This document shows, piece by piece, positions 46,713-56,151 of a stretch of DNA of 64,000 nucleotides (within the stretch, counting starts at the first letter, position 1; every line of letters starts with the position of its first letter). This DNA is from Dyella psychrodurans (GTDB lineage Bacteria > Pseudomonadota > Gammaproteobacteria > Xanthomonadales > Rhodanobacteraceae). Both the position numbers and the translations under genes were made by a program. The stretch is from positions 1 through 64,000 of the forward strand of contig NZ_QRBF01000004.1 of the NCBI RefSeq assembly GCF_003363265.1, given 5' to 3'. Under the pieces are notes generated by a model. The model did not search any database and had not been told where the DNA came from. It saw only the letters and a list, made by a program, of their open reading frames with translations.

Positions 46713-47375
46713 ATGTCCAGCACCGCCATCCTCGTCGACGGCGCCTTCTTTCTTGCCCGTTACCGCAAGGTCTGGGCCGACCGCGATGCCAACGACGCGC
46801 GCACCGTGGCCAAGACCGTGTTCGGCATGGCGCTCGAACACCTCAAAGCGCTGGATCGTCCCCGCGAAGCGCTGTATCGCATTTTTTTCTATGACTGCCC
46901 GCCGCTGGAAAAGGTGCTGGTGAAGCCGATCAGCGGCGAGAGCATCGACTTCTCCCGCACCGCCGCCGCCTCCTTCCGGCGCGACCTGCACGACCAGCTG
47001 CGCCGCCAGCGCAAGATGGCGTTGCGGCTCGGTCGACTGGCCGATCGCGGCGAATGGAAGCTCAGGCATCAGGCCTATCAGCAACTGCGCGACGAGTCCC
47101 TGTACTGGGATGAGCTGGGCGACGAGCATTTCGAACCGGATATGCGCCAGACGCAGGTGGATATGAAGATCGGCATCGATATCGCCGCGCTGGCTTACAA
47201 GAAGCAGGTGGACCAGATCATCCTGGTCGCCGGCGATGCCGATTTCATTCCGGCCGCCAAGCTGGCGCGCTACGAAGGCATCGATTTCATTCTCGATCCC
47301 ATGTGGCAGGGCATCGCGCCGGACTTGCACGAGCACATCGACGGCCTGCAATCGGTCTGCCCGAGGCCGTTCTAA
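46713..47375 (+). CDS. NYN domain (PIN-like) putative ribonuclease
   Basis: The 220-residue cytosolic protein has the NYN (LabA/Limkain-type) fold. The first catalytic Asp is in ILVDGAFFL (residue 9), and further acidic residues lie in KIGIDIAAL and ILVAGDADFIPAAKLAR, the pattern for metal binding. NYN proteins are predicted RNases; the target is unknown. The gene is alone, divergent from the TonB-C-like gene. Confidence 0.88.
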   Translation: MSSTAILVDGAFFLARYRKVWADRDANDARTVAKTVFGMALEHLKALDRPREALYRIFFYDCPPLEKVLVKPISGESIDFSRTAAASFRRDLHDQLRRQRKMALRLGRLADRGEWKLRHQAYQQLRDESLYWDELGDEHFEPDMRQTQVDMKIGIDIAALAYKKQVDQIILVAGDADFIPAAKLARYEGIDFILDPMWQGIAPDLHEHIDGLQSVCPRPF

Positions 47376-47405
47376 CTCGACGAGTCTTTGGATGACGAGG
47401 CTGCA

Positions 47406-47427
47406 ACCCGGCCTTCTTGGGCCGGGT
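47406..47427 (+). terminator. Hairpin after the NYN gene
   Basis: A perfect 8-bp stem, ACCCGGCC with GGCCGGGT around a 6-base loop, 30 bp after the stop. No T-run follows, so it is a weak terminator at best. Confidence 0.4.
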
Positions 47428-47546
47428 CGTACGCGCACGTGTTGGCAGAGTGGTCGCGCAGTTGACGTAAATTAAATGTAAAATGTCGACGCTTGCTGTA
47501 CACGACCGGCGGTAACCTGCCGCGGACACCGTTGTAAGGAGTTGTC

Positions 47547-48449
47547 ATGAAAATCAGGCTTGCCTTCGGATTGACCGCCGTCCTGCTGCTCGCTGGCACG
47601 GCTCACGCGCAGCAAGCGGGGCAGGATCAGCCCACGGGTGACCTGGTGCCGCCGACCAGTGCCAGCGATTTCACCGCCAACCAATTGGACGCCGTATTGG
47701 CCGGTTCCTGGCGCTCGGCTACCAACAAGGCGCGCGATGTCTATCGCCATCCCAAGGCGACCTTGCAGTTCTTCGGCCTTCAGCCCGACCAGACGGTGAT
47801 CGAGATCACCCCCGGCGCGGGCTGGTATGCCGAAGTGCTCGCGCCGCTGTTGCGCGACAACGGCCACTACATCGCCGCGGTGGCCGACAACAACGCCGAA
47901 TCCAAGCAGGACGCGGCCGCGTTGCGCACCAAGTTCGCGGGCGACTCGGCCGAATACGGCAAGGCGAGCATCGTCACGTTCAATCCGCAGTCGCCGATGT
48001 TTGGCCGTGCCGGGTCCGCCGACATGGTGTTGACCTTCCGCAACGTGCATAACTGGGCGATGGCCGGCACGGCGCAGGCGATGTTCAAGGCTTTCTTCGC
48101 AGTGCTCAAGCCCGGTGGCGTGCTCGGCGTGGTCGATCATCGCGCGGCGCTTGGCGCGACGCTGGATTCGGTGAAGGGTTCGGGTTATCTGCCGACCGAC
48201 TACATCATCAAGCTCGCCACCGATGCCGGCTTCAAGCTGGATGCGCAGAGCGACATCAACGCCAATCCCAAGGACACCAAGGACTATCCGAAAGGTGTCT
48301 GGACCTTGCCGCCGACCTTGGCGCTGGGCGATCAGGACCGGGCAAAGTACCTGGCGATCGGGGAGTCCGATCGCATGACGCTGCGCTTCGTGAAGCCTGC
48401 TGCGAGCAGTGCGTCGCCCGGTTCATCCTCGAGTGCGGCGACGCACTGA
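47547..48449 (+). CDS. Exported SAM-dependent methyltransferase-like protein
   Basis: The 300-residue protein combines a Sec signal peptide (about residues 1-21, ending AHA) with a class I methyltransferase fold. Motif I is [19 protein letters not shown] (about 90-108), motif III-like [13 protein letters not shown] follows, and motif post-I is [16 protein letters not shown]. This matches the COG4798 group of predicted exported methyltransferases. How SAM would reach the periplasm is unclear, so the activity is uncertain. A TAAGGAG ribosome site supports the start. The Ser/Ala-rich tail (about 285-300) is low complexity. Confidence 0.85.
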   Translation: MKIRLAFGLTAVLLLAGTAHAQQAGQDQPTGDLVPPTSASDFTANQLDAVLAGSWRSATNKARDVYRHPKATLQFFGLQPDQTVIEITPGAGWYAEVLAPLLRDNGHYIAAVADNNAESKQDAAALRTKFAGDSAEYGKASIVTFNPQSPMFGRAGSADMVLTFRNVHNWAMAGTAQAMFKAFFAVLKPGGVLGVVDHRAALGATLDSVKGSGYLPTDYIIKLATDAGFKLDAQSDINANPKDTKDYPKGVWTLPPTLALGDQDRAKYLAIGESDRMTLRFVKPAASSASPGSSSSAATH

Positions 48450-48463
48450 GTGACTCCCCTCGC

Positions 48464-49000
48464 ATGCTGATCGCGCTGAACAAGCCGTTCGGTGTGCTGT
48501 GCCAGTTCACCACCAACGATGGACGTCCGACGCTGGCCGATTACGTGCGCCAGAAGGACGTCTATCCGGCGGGTCGGCTCGATCACGATAGCGAAGGTCT
48601 GCTGCTGCTTACGGACGACGGTGCGCTGGCGCATCAGCTTACCGATCCGCGGCACAAGCAACCCAAGACCTATTTGGTGCAGGTCGATGGTGCGCTGACT
48701 GATGACGCGCTGCAGGCGTTGCGTCGCGGTGTGGTCTTGAACGACGGACCGACGCTGCCGGCGGTTGCCGAGCATGCCGACGAGCCGGCGTGGTTGTGGC
48801 CGCGCGATCCGCCCGTGCGTTTTCGCAAGAGCATTCCCACCAGCTGGTTGACGATCACCTTGCGCGAAGGGCGCAATCGGCAAGTTCGTCGCATGACGGC
48901 AGCGGTCGGGTTTCCGACGTTGCGGTTGATACGTGTGCGGATCGGTGGCTATGCGCTGGAAGGTCTGCCGCCAGGCGAGACCAGAGTTCTCGCATCATAA
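48464..49000 (+). CDS. rluE: RluE-type 23S rRNA pseudouridine synthase
   Basis: The 178-residue enzyme has the RsuA/RluBEF catalytic core without an S4 domain. The catalytic Asp is in [19 protein letters not shown], and [19 protein letters not shown] and [18 protein letters not shown] follow. This short layout fits RluE, which modifies 23S rRNA. It starts 15 bp after the methyltransferase stop, with no clear ribosome site, so it may be translated by coupling. Confidence 0.9.
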   Translation: MLIALNKPFGVLCQFTTNDGRPTLADYVRQKDVYPAGRLDHDSEGLLLLTDDGALAHQLTDPRHKQPKTYLVQVDGALTDDALQALRRGVVLNDGPTLPAVAEHADEPAWLWPRDPPVRFRKSIPTSWLTITLREGRNRQVRRMTAAVGFPTLRLIRVRIGGYALEGLPPGETRVLAS

Positions 49001-49083
49001 AGGTGTCCCCACTTCCCTCGCCGGAATGATGGAAGAGCGTAGGGGTTTCGCACTTTGAAGTGACGAAACAAATGGGGGTTTAT

Positions 49084-49869
49084 TTAAAGTCCGAAGAACG
49101 CAGTGGCCGTCGCAGTGCTGTGGGCCGCGGTCATCTCCACGGGCTCGCCACGATCGCGCGCGATTTCCTCGCAGATGTGCTTGAGATACATCGGTTCGTT
49201 GCGCCGATGGCTCGGCTGCGGCCGCACCGTGCGCGGCAAGAGATAAGGCGCATCCGTTTCGATCATCAAGCGATTGGCAGGAATCTCGCGCACGAACTCG
49301 CGCAGGTGCGTGCCGCGTCGCTCATCGCAGATCCAGCCCGTGATGCCGATATGGCAGTCGAGCGCGAGATAATCGCGCAACGCTTCGCGCGTGTCGGTGA
49401 AGCAATGCACGACCGCGGCGGGTACCTTGTCGCGGTAACGCGAAAGCATGGCGACAAAATCGTGATGCGCATCGCGCTGATGCAGGAACAGCGGCTTGCC
49501 CACATCGACGGCAATCTGCAGCTGTCGTTCGAATACCCGCAACTGCACATCGCGCGGAGAGTAATTACGGTTGTAGTCCAGTCCTGTTTCGCCGACCGCG
49601 CGAACTTCGGGCGCACGCGCAAGTTCGCGCAAGCGAGCGTCCGTCACATCGCTGTAGTCGATCGCATGGTGCGGATGCACGCCGGCCGTGGCATGCAGCA
49701 TCCCGGGATGGGCGCGAGCCAGATCGAGGGCGTGTTCGCTGCCGGCGTGTGACGCGCCGGTGACAACCATTTGCACCACACCATGCGCCCGGGCACGGTC
49801 GAGCACGGCGTCGAAATCGTGCCGGAACGACTCATGGGTAAGGTTGGCCCCGATATCGACGAGCTGCAT
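49084..49869 (-). CDS. tatD: TatD family metal-dependent DNase
   Basis: The 261-residue hydrolase matches true TatD: QLVDIGANLTHESF at the start, TAGVHPHH, AVGETGLDYNRNYSP, VVHCFTDTREALRDY, GITGWICDERRG and LMIETDAPYLLPR. Metal ligands (Glu, His, His, Asp) are present. TatD is a 3'-5' DNase active in DNA repair. The start at 49869 gives the usual length. It is divergent from the type II secretion operon. Confidence 0.95.
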   Translation of the reverse strand: MQLVDIGANLTHESFRHDFDAVLDRARAHGVVQMVVTGASHAGSEHALDLARAHPGMLHATAGVHPHHAIDYSDVTDARLRELARAPEVRAVGETGLDYNRNYSPRDVQLRVFERQLQIAVDVGKPLFLHQRDAHHDFVAMLSRYRDKVPAAVVHCFTDTREALRDYLALDCHIGITGWICDERRGTHLREFVREIPANRLMIETDAPYLLPRTVRPQPSHRRNEPMYLKHICEEIARDRGEPVEMTAAHSTATATAFFGL

Positions 49870-50136
49870 GCGAACCCTTTCAAAGCTTTTATTGTCTCAT
49901 CCAAGGGTGCCCCGATCCATCCGGTGCCGCTGACATCGCCGATTTGGATCGAGTCGTCCGGACCTTACCGCCCAGTCGCAGCATGAACGGCCGGTCACAC
50001 TGCGCGCAGGCGCCGCCCGACAAGGCTCGCCAGCCGCTTCACGGTTGTGTTACGAATGGGATTCGCCTGTTCGACGCGAAGGGAAGCCGGGTGGGCCGGC
50101 GTTGTATTGAGACGTTAGTCACAAGCGGGGTGGAAT

Positions 50137-51870
50137 ATGTCGGCAGTCGTAAAGCCGGCGTCCTTAGGGGCGATGAAGGCCACGGATGACCATGAAGAAG
50201 CAGTGTGTGCCCTGCTGGTCGAGCGTGGGCGCCTGAAAGACAACGATCTGGCACGTGCCCGGCGCCTCCACGAGGAGGCCCCCGAGGGCACCCTTACGGC
50301 ATTGCTGGCGCGTCTGGGGCTGATGTCTGAGCGCGATCTTGCCGAAGCCTGGGCCGAGCGCCTGCATGCCCCTCTGCTGGCGGCGCGCGAGGCGCCGGAC
50401 ATGCCGCCCGCGGATATCGACATTTCTGTTCGCTTCCTCAAGCAGCAGCACGTGGTACCGGTGCGTTTCGGCGACGACGGGCTGGCGTTGGTGGTGGCCG
50501 ACCCCGCCGACCCCTATCCGTTGCATGCCGTGCGCCTGGCATCGGGCAAGCCGGTGTCGTTGTGCATCGGCTTGCGTTCGGAAATCGACGATCTGATCGA
50601 ACGCTATTACGGTCAAGGTCGTTCCGCGATGGGCACCATCGTGGAAAACCTCGACGGCAGCGCGGCGGAAGAAGACGACGTGGAACACCTGCGCGACCTC
50701 GCCTCCGAGGCGCCGGTGATTCGCCTGGTCAATCTCATTCTTCAGCGCGCAGTGGAGCAGCGCGCGTCGGACGTGCATATCGAGCCGTTCGAGAACCGCC
50801 TGAAAGTTCGCTACCGCATCGACGGCGTGCTGCACGAAGTGGAAGCGCCGCCTTCGAGTTCCACCGCCGCCGTGATCAGTCGCGTGAAGATCATGGCCAA
50901 GCTCAACATCGCCGAGCGCCGCCTGCCGCAGGACGGCCGTATCCAGTTGCGCGTGCAGGGCAAGGAGCTGGATCTTCGCGTGTCCACCGTGCCGACCAGC
51001 TTCGGCGAATCGGTGGTGATGCGTATTCTCGATCGCGAAACCGTGGTGTTCGATTTCGCGTCGTTGGGTTTTACGGAAAATTTCCGCCAGCGTTTCGTGG
51101 ACGTGCTGCAGCGTCCGCACGGCATCCTGCTCGTCACCGGTCCTACCGGTTCGGGTAAAACCACGACGCTTTACACCGCGCTGTCCAAGATCAACACGCC
51201 GGGCGTGAAGATCATCACCGTCGAAGATCCGGTGGAATACCAGCTCGAAGGCATCAACCAGATCCAGGTGAAGCCGCAGATCGGCCTGGACTTCGCCAAT
51301 GCCTTGCGCTCGATCATGCGCCAGGATCCGGACGTGATCATGATCGGCGAAATGCGCGATCTGGAAACCTGCCGCATCGCCATCCAGTCCGCGCTCACCG
51401 GCCACCTGGTGCTTTCCACCTTGCACACCAACAGTGCATCGGGCGGCGTGACGCGCATGCTGGACATGGGCGTGGAAGATTATCTGCTCGGCTCCACCGT
51501 CAACGGCATTCTCGCGCAGCGCCTCGTGCGCAGGCTCGATCCGGACACGGCGATTCCGTATGAGGCGCCGCCCGAAGTCATCGAAGAGTTCGAGCTGGAG
51601 AAATACACCGACGAGCGTCCGATCCGCTTGTGGAAACCGGGTACCAGTACGACCAATCCCACGGGGTATCGTGGCCGTCGCGCGATCATGGAATTCCTGG
51701 TGATGAGCGATCCGCTGCGGCGCCTGGTGATGCAACGCGCCGATGCCGGCGAGATCGAACGCCAGGCGCGCGCGGAAGGGATGCGGACCATGTACGAAGA
51801 TGGCATCGCCAAGGCCGTGGCAGGCATCACCACCATCGAAGAGGTGTTGCGTGTTACGCAGGAAGGATAA
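50137..51870 (+). CDS. gspE: Type II secretion ATPase GspE
   Basis: The 577-residue cytosolic ATPase drives pseudopilus assembly. After an N1E-like domain it has the Walker A GPTGSGKTTTLY, the Asp box and Walker B (RSIMRQDPDVIMIGEMRD) and the His box (GHLVLSTLHTNSA). The tetracysteine zinc motif of many GspE proteins is missing: the stretch between ILAQRLVRRLD and YRGRRAIMEFL has no Cys. To my memory Xanthomonas XpsE is similar. It is first in the operon, with an 81-bp gap before gspF that carries a hairpin. Confidence 0.96.
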   Translation: MSAVVKPASLGAMKATDDHEEAVCALLVERGRLKDNDLARARRLHEEAPEGTLTALLARLGLMSERDLAEAWAERLHAPLLAAREAPDMPPADIDISVRFLKQQHVVPVRFGDDGLALVVADPADPYPLHAVRLASGKPVSLCIGLRSEIDDLIERYYGQGRSAMGTIVENLDGSAAEEDDVEHLRDLASEAPVIRLVNLILQRAVEQRASDVHIEPFENRLKVRYRIDGVLHEVEAPPSSSTAAVISRVKIMAKLNIAERRLPQDGRIQLRVQGKELDLRVSTVPTSFGESVVMRILDRETVVFDFASLGFTENFRQRFVDVLQRPHGILLVTGPTGSGKTTTLYTALSKINTPGVKIITVEDPVEYQLEGINQIQVKPQIGLDFANALRSIMRQDPDVIMIGEMRDLETCRIAIQSALTGHLVLSTLHTNSASGGVTRMLDMGVEDYLLGSTVNGILAQRLVRRLDPDTAIPYEAPPEVIEEFELEKYTDERPIRLWKPGTSTTNPTGYRGRRAIMEFLVMSDPLRRLVMQRADAGEIERQARAEGMRTMYEDGIAKAVAGITTIEEVLRVTQEG

Positions 51871-51917
51871 TCGCCGCGACTGTGCAGCACGATTCCACGT
51901 CGCGCCGCAACGCTCAA

Positions 51918-51941
51918 CCTCCCCCTGCACGCAGGGGGAGG
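51918..51941 (+). repeat. Hairpin in the gspE-gspF gap
   Basis: An 11-bp perfect inverted repeat, CCTCCCCCTGC (51918-51928) with GCAGGGGGAGG (51931-51941). Its right arm overlaps the GGAGG part of the gspF ribosome site, so folding could limit gspF translation. It resembles the stem at 32788-32813, so it may be a dispersed repeat. Confidence 0.65.
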
Positions 51942-51951
51942 AGCCAAGGTC

Positions 51952-53169
51952 ATGAGCCAGTTCCGCTATCGCGCCGTCAGCGCTGCCGGCGAAATCGTGC
52001 AGGGACAGATGGAAGCGGCCAGTCTCGACGAAGTGATCGTGCGCCTGCAGGACCAGGGCCACACGCCACTGGAAGCCAAGCCTGCCGACGCGGGCGGCGA
52101 GGGCAGCGGTTTTGCCGGTCTTTTCAAACGCGGACCTTTCAACGGCGACCAGCTTGCGCAGTTCACGCATCAGCTGGCGACGTTGCTTGGCGCCGGACAG
52201 CCGCTCGATCGCGCGCTGGGCATCCTGATGGATCTGCCCGAAGGCGAGCATGCAAAAAAGCTGATCGAGCGCGTGCGCGATCGCGTGCGTGGCGGCACGC
52301 CGTTGTCGCAGGCGCTGGATGAAGAACACGGCGTCTTTCCCAAGCTCTACGTCGCGCTGGTGCGCGCCGGCGAAGTCGGCGGATCGCTGGAAGACACGCT
52401 GCGTCGCCTGGCCGATTATCTGGAGCGCTCGCAGCAACTGCGCGGCAGCATCATCAACGCATTGATCTATCCTGCGTTCCTGATGGTGGGTGTGCTCGGT
52501 TCGCTGCTCTTGCTGCTCACCTACGTGGTGCCGCAGTTCGTGCCGATCTTCCAGGACATGCAGGTACCGATTCCGTGGATCACCAGCGCCGTGCTTGCGC
52601 TGGGAACCACGCTGCAGAACTGGTGGTGGCTGATCCTGGTGCTTGTCGTGGGCAGTGTGCTCGTGTGGCGCGCGCGCATGCGCGATCCTGCGTTGCGCCT
52701 CGCCTGGCACGAACGCCTGCTGAAAATGCGCATGGTCGGTCCGCTGGTTTTGAAGGTGGAAACGGCGCGTCTGGCGCGCACGCTCGGCACGCTCGTCAAG
52801 AACGGCGTGCCGTTGCTGTCGGCGCTGGGTATTGCGCGTCAGGTCACATCCAATCGCGCCTTGGATGAATCGCTGGTGCAGGCGACCGAGATGGTCAAGG
52901 GCGGCAACGGACTCAGCCTCTCCCTGGCGCAATCGCAACGCTTTCCGCGACTGGCGATCCAGATGGTGCAGGTTGGCGAGGAGGCCGGGCAGCTCGACAC
53001 GATGCTGCTCAAAGTGGCCGACACGTTCGAACTGGAAAGTCGCCGCGCCATCGATCGTTTGCTTGCCGCACTGGTGCCCGCGCTCACCATCGTCATGACA
53101 GTCTTTGTCGCGATCATCATGGCGGCTATCCTGCTGCCCCTGCTCAGCCTCACCAGCAACATTCAATGA
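51952..53169 (+). CDS. gspF: Type II secretion inner-membrane platform protein GspF
   Basis: The 405-residue protein has two GspF domains (about residues 70-195 and 275-395) and three membrane helices. Typical stretches are FTHQLATLLGAGQPLDRAL, ALVRAGEVGGSLEDTLRRLADYLE and MVQVGEEAGQLDTMLLKVADTFE. It forms the inner-membrane platform with GspE and GspL. The ATG at 51952 begins MSQFRYRAVSAAGE, the normal opening. Confidence 0.95.
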   Translation: MSQFRYRAVSAAGEIVQGQMEAASLDEVIVRLQDQGHTPLEAKPADAGGEGSGFAGLFKRGPFNGDQLAQFTHQLATLLGAGQPLDRALGILMDLPEGEHAKKLIERVRDRVRGGTPLSQALDEEHGVFPKLYVALVRAGEVGGSLEDTLRRLADYLERSQQLRGSIINALIYPAFLMVGVLGSLLLLLTYVVPQFVPIFQDMQVPIPWITSAVLALGTTLQNWWWLILVLVVGSVLVWRARMRDPALRLAWHERLLKMRMVGPLVLKVETARLARTLGTLVKNGVPLLSALGIARQVTSNRALDESLVQATEMVKGGNGLSLSLAQSQRFPRLAIQMVQVGEEAGQLDTMLLKVADTFELESRRAIDRLLAALVPALTIVMTVFVAIIMAAILLPLLSLTSNIQ

Positions 53170-53227
53170 TCGGCGCTGTCCGATAGACATCCTTTTGTTC
53201 ATGCGTAAGAAACGGAGAAATCACCCC

Positions 53228-53668
53228 ATGCAGTACAGATATTCACGAACCCGGTCCCTGCGTCACCCCCGCCGCAGCGCCGGTTTCACCCTGCTGGAAA
53301 TGCTGGCGGTGATCGTGCTGATCGGCATCGTCGGCGCCATCGTGGTGCGCCAGGTCGGCAGCAGCGTGGACAAGGGCAAGTACGGCGCCGGCAAGGCGCA
53401 GCTCACCACGCTCAGCCAGGCGATCGATGCCTATTCGCTGGATAACGGTTCGCCGCCGGCGCAATTGGGGGATCTCGTCGCCAAGCCTGCCAGTGCCACC
53501 AACTGGCAAGGCCCCTATGTGAAGCCTTCGCAGCTCAAGGATCCGTGGGGTCACGACTTTGGCTACAAGTATCCCGGCGAGCACGGCAATTACGACCTGA
53601 TTTTCTATGGTCGTGACGGCAAGCCCGGCGGTGACGGTTACGACGCCGACGTGGGTAACTGGCAGTGA
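53228..53668 (+). CDS. gspG: Type II secretion major pseudopilin GspG
   Basis: The 146-residue major pseudopilin has the prepilin peptidase site in SAGFTLLEMLAVIVLIG: cleavage after Gly, Phe +1, Glu +5. The C-terminal part (LKDPWGHDFGYKYPGEHGNYDL; GRDGKPGGDGYDADVGNW) matches the calcium-binding end of GspG. I prefer the ATG at 53228; an ATG at 53201 would add nine residues. Confidence 0.95.
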   Translation: MQYRYSRTRSLRHPRRSAGFTLLEMLAVIVLIGIVGAIVVRQVGSSVDKGKYGAGKAQLTTLSQAIDAYSLDNGSPPAQLGDLVAKPASATNWQGPYVKPSQLKDPWGHDFGYKYPGEHGNYDLIFYGRDGKPGGDGYDADVGNWQ

Positions 53669-54204
53669 CAAACCGCAGACCGATCATGTGTGTCGGATCG
53701 CGGGGCGAAGCAGATTCGCCCCGGTTCGCCGCCGTGCATCGGTCGCCCTCGCTGCGTGGCATGCGTGCGTTCACGCTGCTGGAGATGCTCGCAGTGATCA
53801 TCCTGATCGGCATCGCGGCTGCCGCGGTATCGATTTCCGTCGCGCGCGGGCTGGCCAGTGCGCGCATCAACGCCGCCGCGGGCGAGCTCGCGGCGGCCCT
53901 GCGCGCCACGCGCACGCAGGCGATCATGCATGGCCAGCAACGCATCTTTCAGGTCGATACGCGCGAAGAGACGTATCGCGGCGCGGACCGTCGCGACGTG
54001 CGTCTGCCGAAAGGCCTGGAGCTGTCGGTCACCAGCGCGACCAGCGACCAGACCGGCGGCGACGTCGCCCGCATCCGTTTCTTTCCCGATGGCAGTTCGA
54101 CCGGCGGACGCATCACCTTGCGTAGCGGCCGGCGCGAATGGCACGTCAATGTGTCGTGGCTCACCGGCGCGATCAACGTGTTCGACACGGGGACGCACAC
54201 ATGA
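53665..54204 (+). CDS. gspH: Type II secretion minor pseudopilin GspH
   Basis: The minor pseudopilin has FTLLEMLAVIILIGIAAAAV with Glu +5. The residue before the cleavage site is Ala (MRA/FTLLE) rather than the usual Gly. The GTG at 53665 overlaps the gspG stop (GTGA), matching the coupling seen through this operon, and gives a 35-residue leader. The ATGs at 53686 and 53761 are alternatives; the last would leave a three-residue leader. It builds the pseudopilus tip with I, J and K. Confidence 0.88.
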   Translation: MTNRRPIMCVGSRGEADSPRFAAVHRSPSLRGMRAFTLLEMLAVIILIGIAAAAVSISVARGLASARINAAAGELAAALRATRTQAIMHGQQRIFQVDTREETYRGADRRDVRLPKGLELSVTSATSDQTGGDVARIRFFPDGSSTGGRITLRSGRREWHVNVSWLTGAINVFDTGTHT

Positions 54205-54623
54205 ACGCACCGCGGCGTCGCACACGCGGCTTCAGCCTCATCGAGGTCATCGCGGCGATCCTGTTGCTGGCCATCACGTTTGCGGCGCTGATGGAAGTGG
54301 CGGGCGGGTCGATCCGTCTTTCGCAGAACGCGGCCGAATACAGCCAGGTCGCGCTGTGGGCGCGCTCGCTGCTGGATACGCGCTACACGCTCGATCCGAT
54401 CCAGCCGGGTGTGAGCGAAGGCCACTTCAATAGCCGCTATCGCTGGCGCTTGCAGGTCACGCCCTGGACGGTTCCGGGCGTTCCGCCGGCGGGCAACGGC
54501 AGCAGCACGCAGATGTATCGGCTCGATCTGGACGTGATGTGGGGCGTGGAGCCCTTCGAGCGTCGCGCGCATTTCAGTACGTTGCGCATCGGCAGCAACA
54601 CATCGGCAACACCTGCGCCATGA
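54201..54623 (+). CDS. gspI: Type II secretion minor pseudopilin GspI
   Basis: The 140-residue minor pseudopilin has the prepilin site RRTRGFSLIEVIAAILLLA (Glu +5) and an AAEYSQVALWARSLLDTRY helix typical of GspI. The start overlaps the gspH stop by 4 bp (ATGA). It is part of the I-J-K tip complex. Confidence 0.92.
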   Translation: MNAPRRRTRGFSLIEVIAAILLLAITFAALMEVAGGSIRLSQNAAEYSQVALWARSLLDTRYTLDPIQPGVSEGHFNSRYRWRLQVTPWTVPGVPPAGNGSSTQMYRLDLDVMWGVEPFERRAHFSTLRIGSNTSATPAP

Positions 54624-55291
54624 AACGCACAGCCGGATTCACCTTGCTCGAAGTGCTAGGCGCCATGGCGCTGCTGGCGCTCTTGCTGCTGGGCGTGTAT
54701 TCCGGCGTTCGCTCGGCCACGCACACGGTGCAGGCCGGCACGGTGAAAATCGAACAGCTCGACGAAGTGCGCTCCGCGCAACAATTTCTCCGCCGCGAGC
54801 TGGCGCAAGCCATGGCGCAACCCATCGCGCACGACAGCGATGGCAACAATATCTATTTCGTCGGCAGCGAAAGCGAGATGCGCTTTGTCGCGCCGTTGCC
54901 GGGGTATCTCGGCAGGATGGGACCGCAGCTGATCCAGTTGAAACTGGTTCCCGGTGACAAAGGCAAAGGCGAGCGGCTAGAAGCCAGTCTCGCCGTGCTT
55001 CCGCCGGACGGCAGTGCGCCCAAGCCCTTGGGCGATCCGCAGGTATTGGTCGACGGGATCAAGGGCGGCGGCTTCAGCTATCGCGGCGTGAACCAGCAAG
55101 GCCAGCCGATGGATTGGCAGAGCGACTGGAAATACACCGGCACCATGCCGAACGTCGTCAGCATCCATCTTTCGCTCGACAATGGCCGAGAGTGGCCGCT
55201 GATGAGTGCCAGCCTGCTCGTCAATCCGGCGGCGACGCAAGGGCCGGGCAATCTGCTTCGCGGCTTGCGGGGCCCGGGAGTCGGGCCATGA
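54620..55291 (+). CDS. gspJ: Type II secretion minor pseudopilin GspJ
   Basis: The 223-residue protein has the prepilin site TAGFTLLEVLGAMALLALLL and a long C-terminal beta-rich domain (SAQQFLRRELAQAMAQP; ESEMRFVAPLPGYLG), as in GspJ. The start overlaps gspI by 4 bp. Tip complex member. Confidence 0.93.
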   Translation: MKRTAGFTLLEVLGAMALLALLLLGVYSGVRSATHTVQAGTVKIEQLDEVRSAQQFLRRELAQAMAQPIAHDSDGNNIYFVGSESEMRFVAPLPGYLGRMGPQLIQLKLVPGDKGKGERLEASLAVLPPDGSAPKPLGDPQVLVDGIKGGGFSYRGVNQQGQPMDWQSDWKYTGTMPNVVSIHLSLDNGREWPLMSASLLVNPAATQGPGNLLRGLRGPGVGP

Positions 55292-56151
55292 AGCGCACGC
55301 AACGCGGTGTCGCATTGCTGGTGGTGATGTGGGCGTGCACGCTGCTCGCCATCCTGCTTGGCGGCTACGCCACACTGGCGCACAACGAAGGTCAGCAAGC
55401 CGGTTACCAGTTCAACCAGGCGCGTGCGCACTACGCGGCCGAGGCAGGCCTGATGCGCGCCATCTATGCGATGCAGGCGACGAACGTCGCCGATCGCTGG
55501 ATCGGCGACGGACGTGTCTATCCCTTCGTGTTCGACGGCGCCAAGGTCGGCATTTCGGTGATTTCCGAAAACGGCAAGGTGGATCTCAACGCCGCCACAC
55601 CCGATGTACTGGCCAATCTGTTCCATGCGGCAGGCGCCGATCCAGTGCGGGCCGCGGCCGTCGCACAGGCGGTGGTCGACTGGCGCAGCTTTGCGATATC
55701 CCCGCAGCAGTCGTCGCAACGCGCCGCTGCCTACGCCGCGGCAGGGCGCGATTACGGCCCCCGCAACGGCCCGTTCGCCAGCGTCCAGGAACTGCAGATG
55801 GTGCTGGGCATGGACCCCGCGCTCTATGCGGCCGTCGCGCCCTACGTCACCATCTGGTCCGGCAGGTCCAGCCCGGATCCGAACACCGCCCCGCTGCTGG
55901 CGCTGGCATCGCTACCGGGCATCGATCTGCAACATGCGGCGGCGATGATCGCTGCTCGCCCGCCGGCGGCCGCGGCCAATGCGGTGGCGGGTCTGGCCGG
56001 CAACAATGGCATCACGCATAGTATCCGGTCAGAGGCGGTGCTCGCCGATGGAACGCGTGCTGTTTTGCATGCCACGGTACGCTTGCAGGGATTTCGACAG
56101 GGTTCGCAATCTTTTGCGGTGTTGCGCTGGCAAGAGGGGGATGAGGAGTGA
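55288..56151 (+). CDS. gspK: Type II secretion minor pseudopilin GspK
   Basis: The 287-residue protein has the prepilin-like start QRGVALLVVMWACTLLAIL. Position +5 is not Glu, which is normal for GspK, the pseudopilin at the very tip. The globular domain has the GKVDLNAATPDVLANLF segment typical of the family. The start overlaps gspJ by 4 bp. Confidence 0.93.
   Translation: MKRTQRGVALLVVMWACTLLAILLGGYATLAHNEGQQAGYQFNQARAHYAAEAGLMRAIYAMQATNVADRWIGDGRVYPFVFDGAKVGISVISENGKVDLNAATPDVLANLFHAAGADPVRAAAVAQAVVDWRSFAISPQQSSQRAAAYAAAGRDYGPRNGPFASVQELQMVLGMDPALYAAVAPYVTIWSGRSSPDPNTAPLLALASLPGIDLQHAAAMIAARPPAAAANAVAGLAGNNGITHSIRSEAVLADGTRAVLHATVRLQGFRQGSQSFAVLRWQEGDEE

Noticed and set aside
50164..53202. 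1012-codon minus-strand open frame
   Set aside because: Antisense to gspE and gspF, which have unmistakable motifs; the translation is low-complexity.
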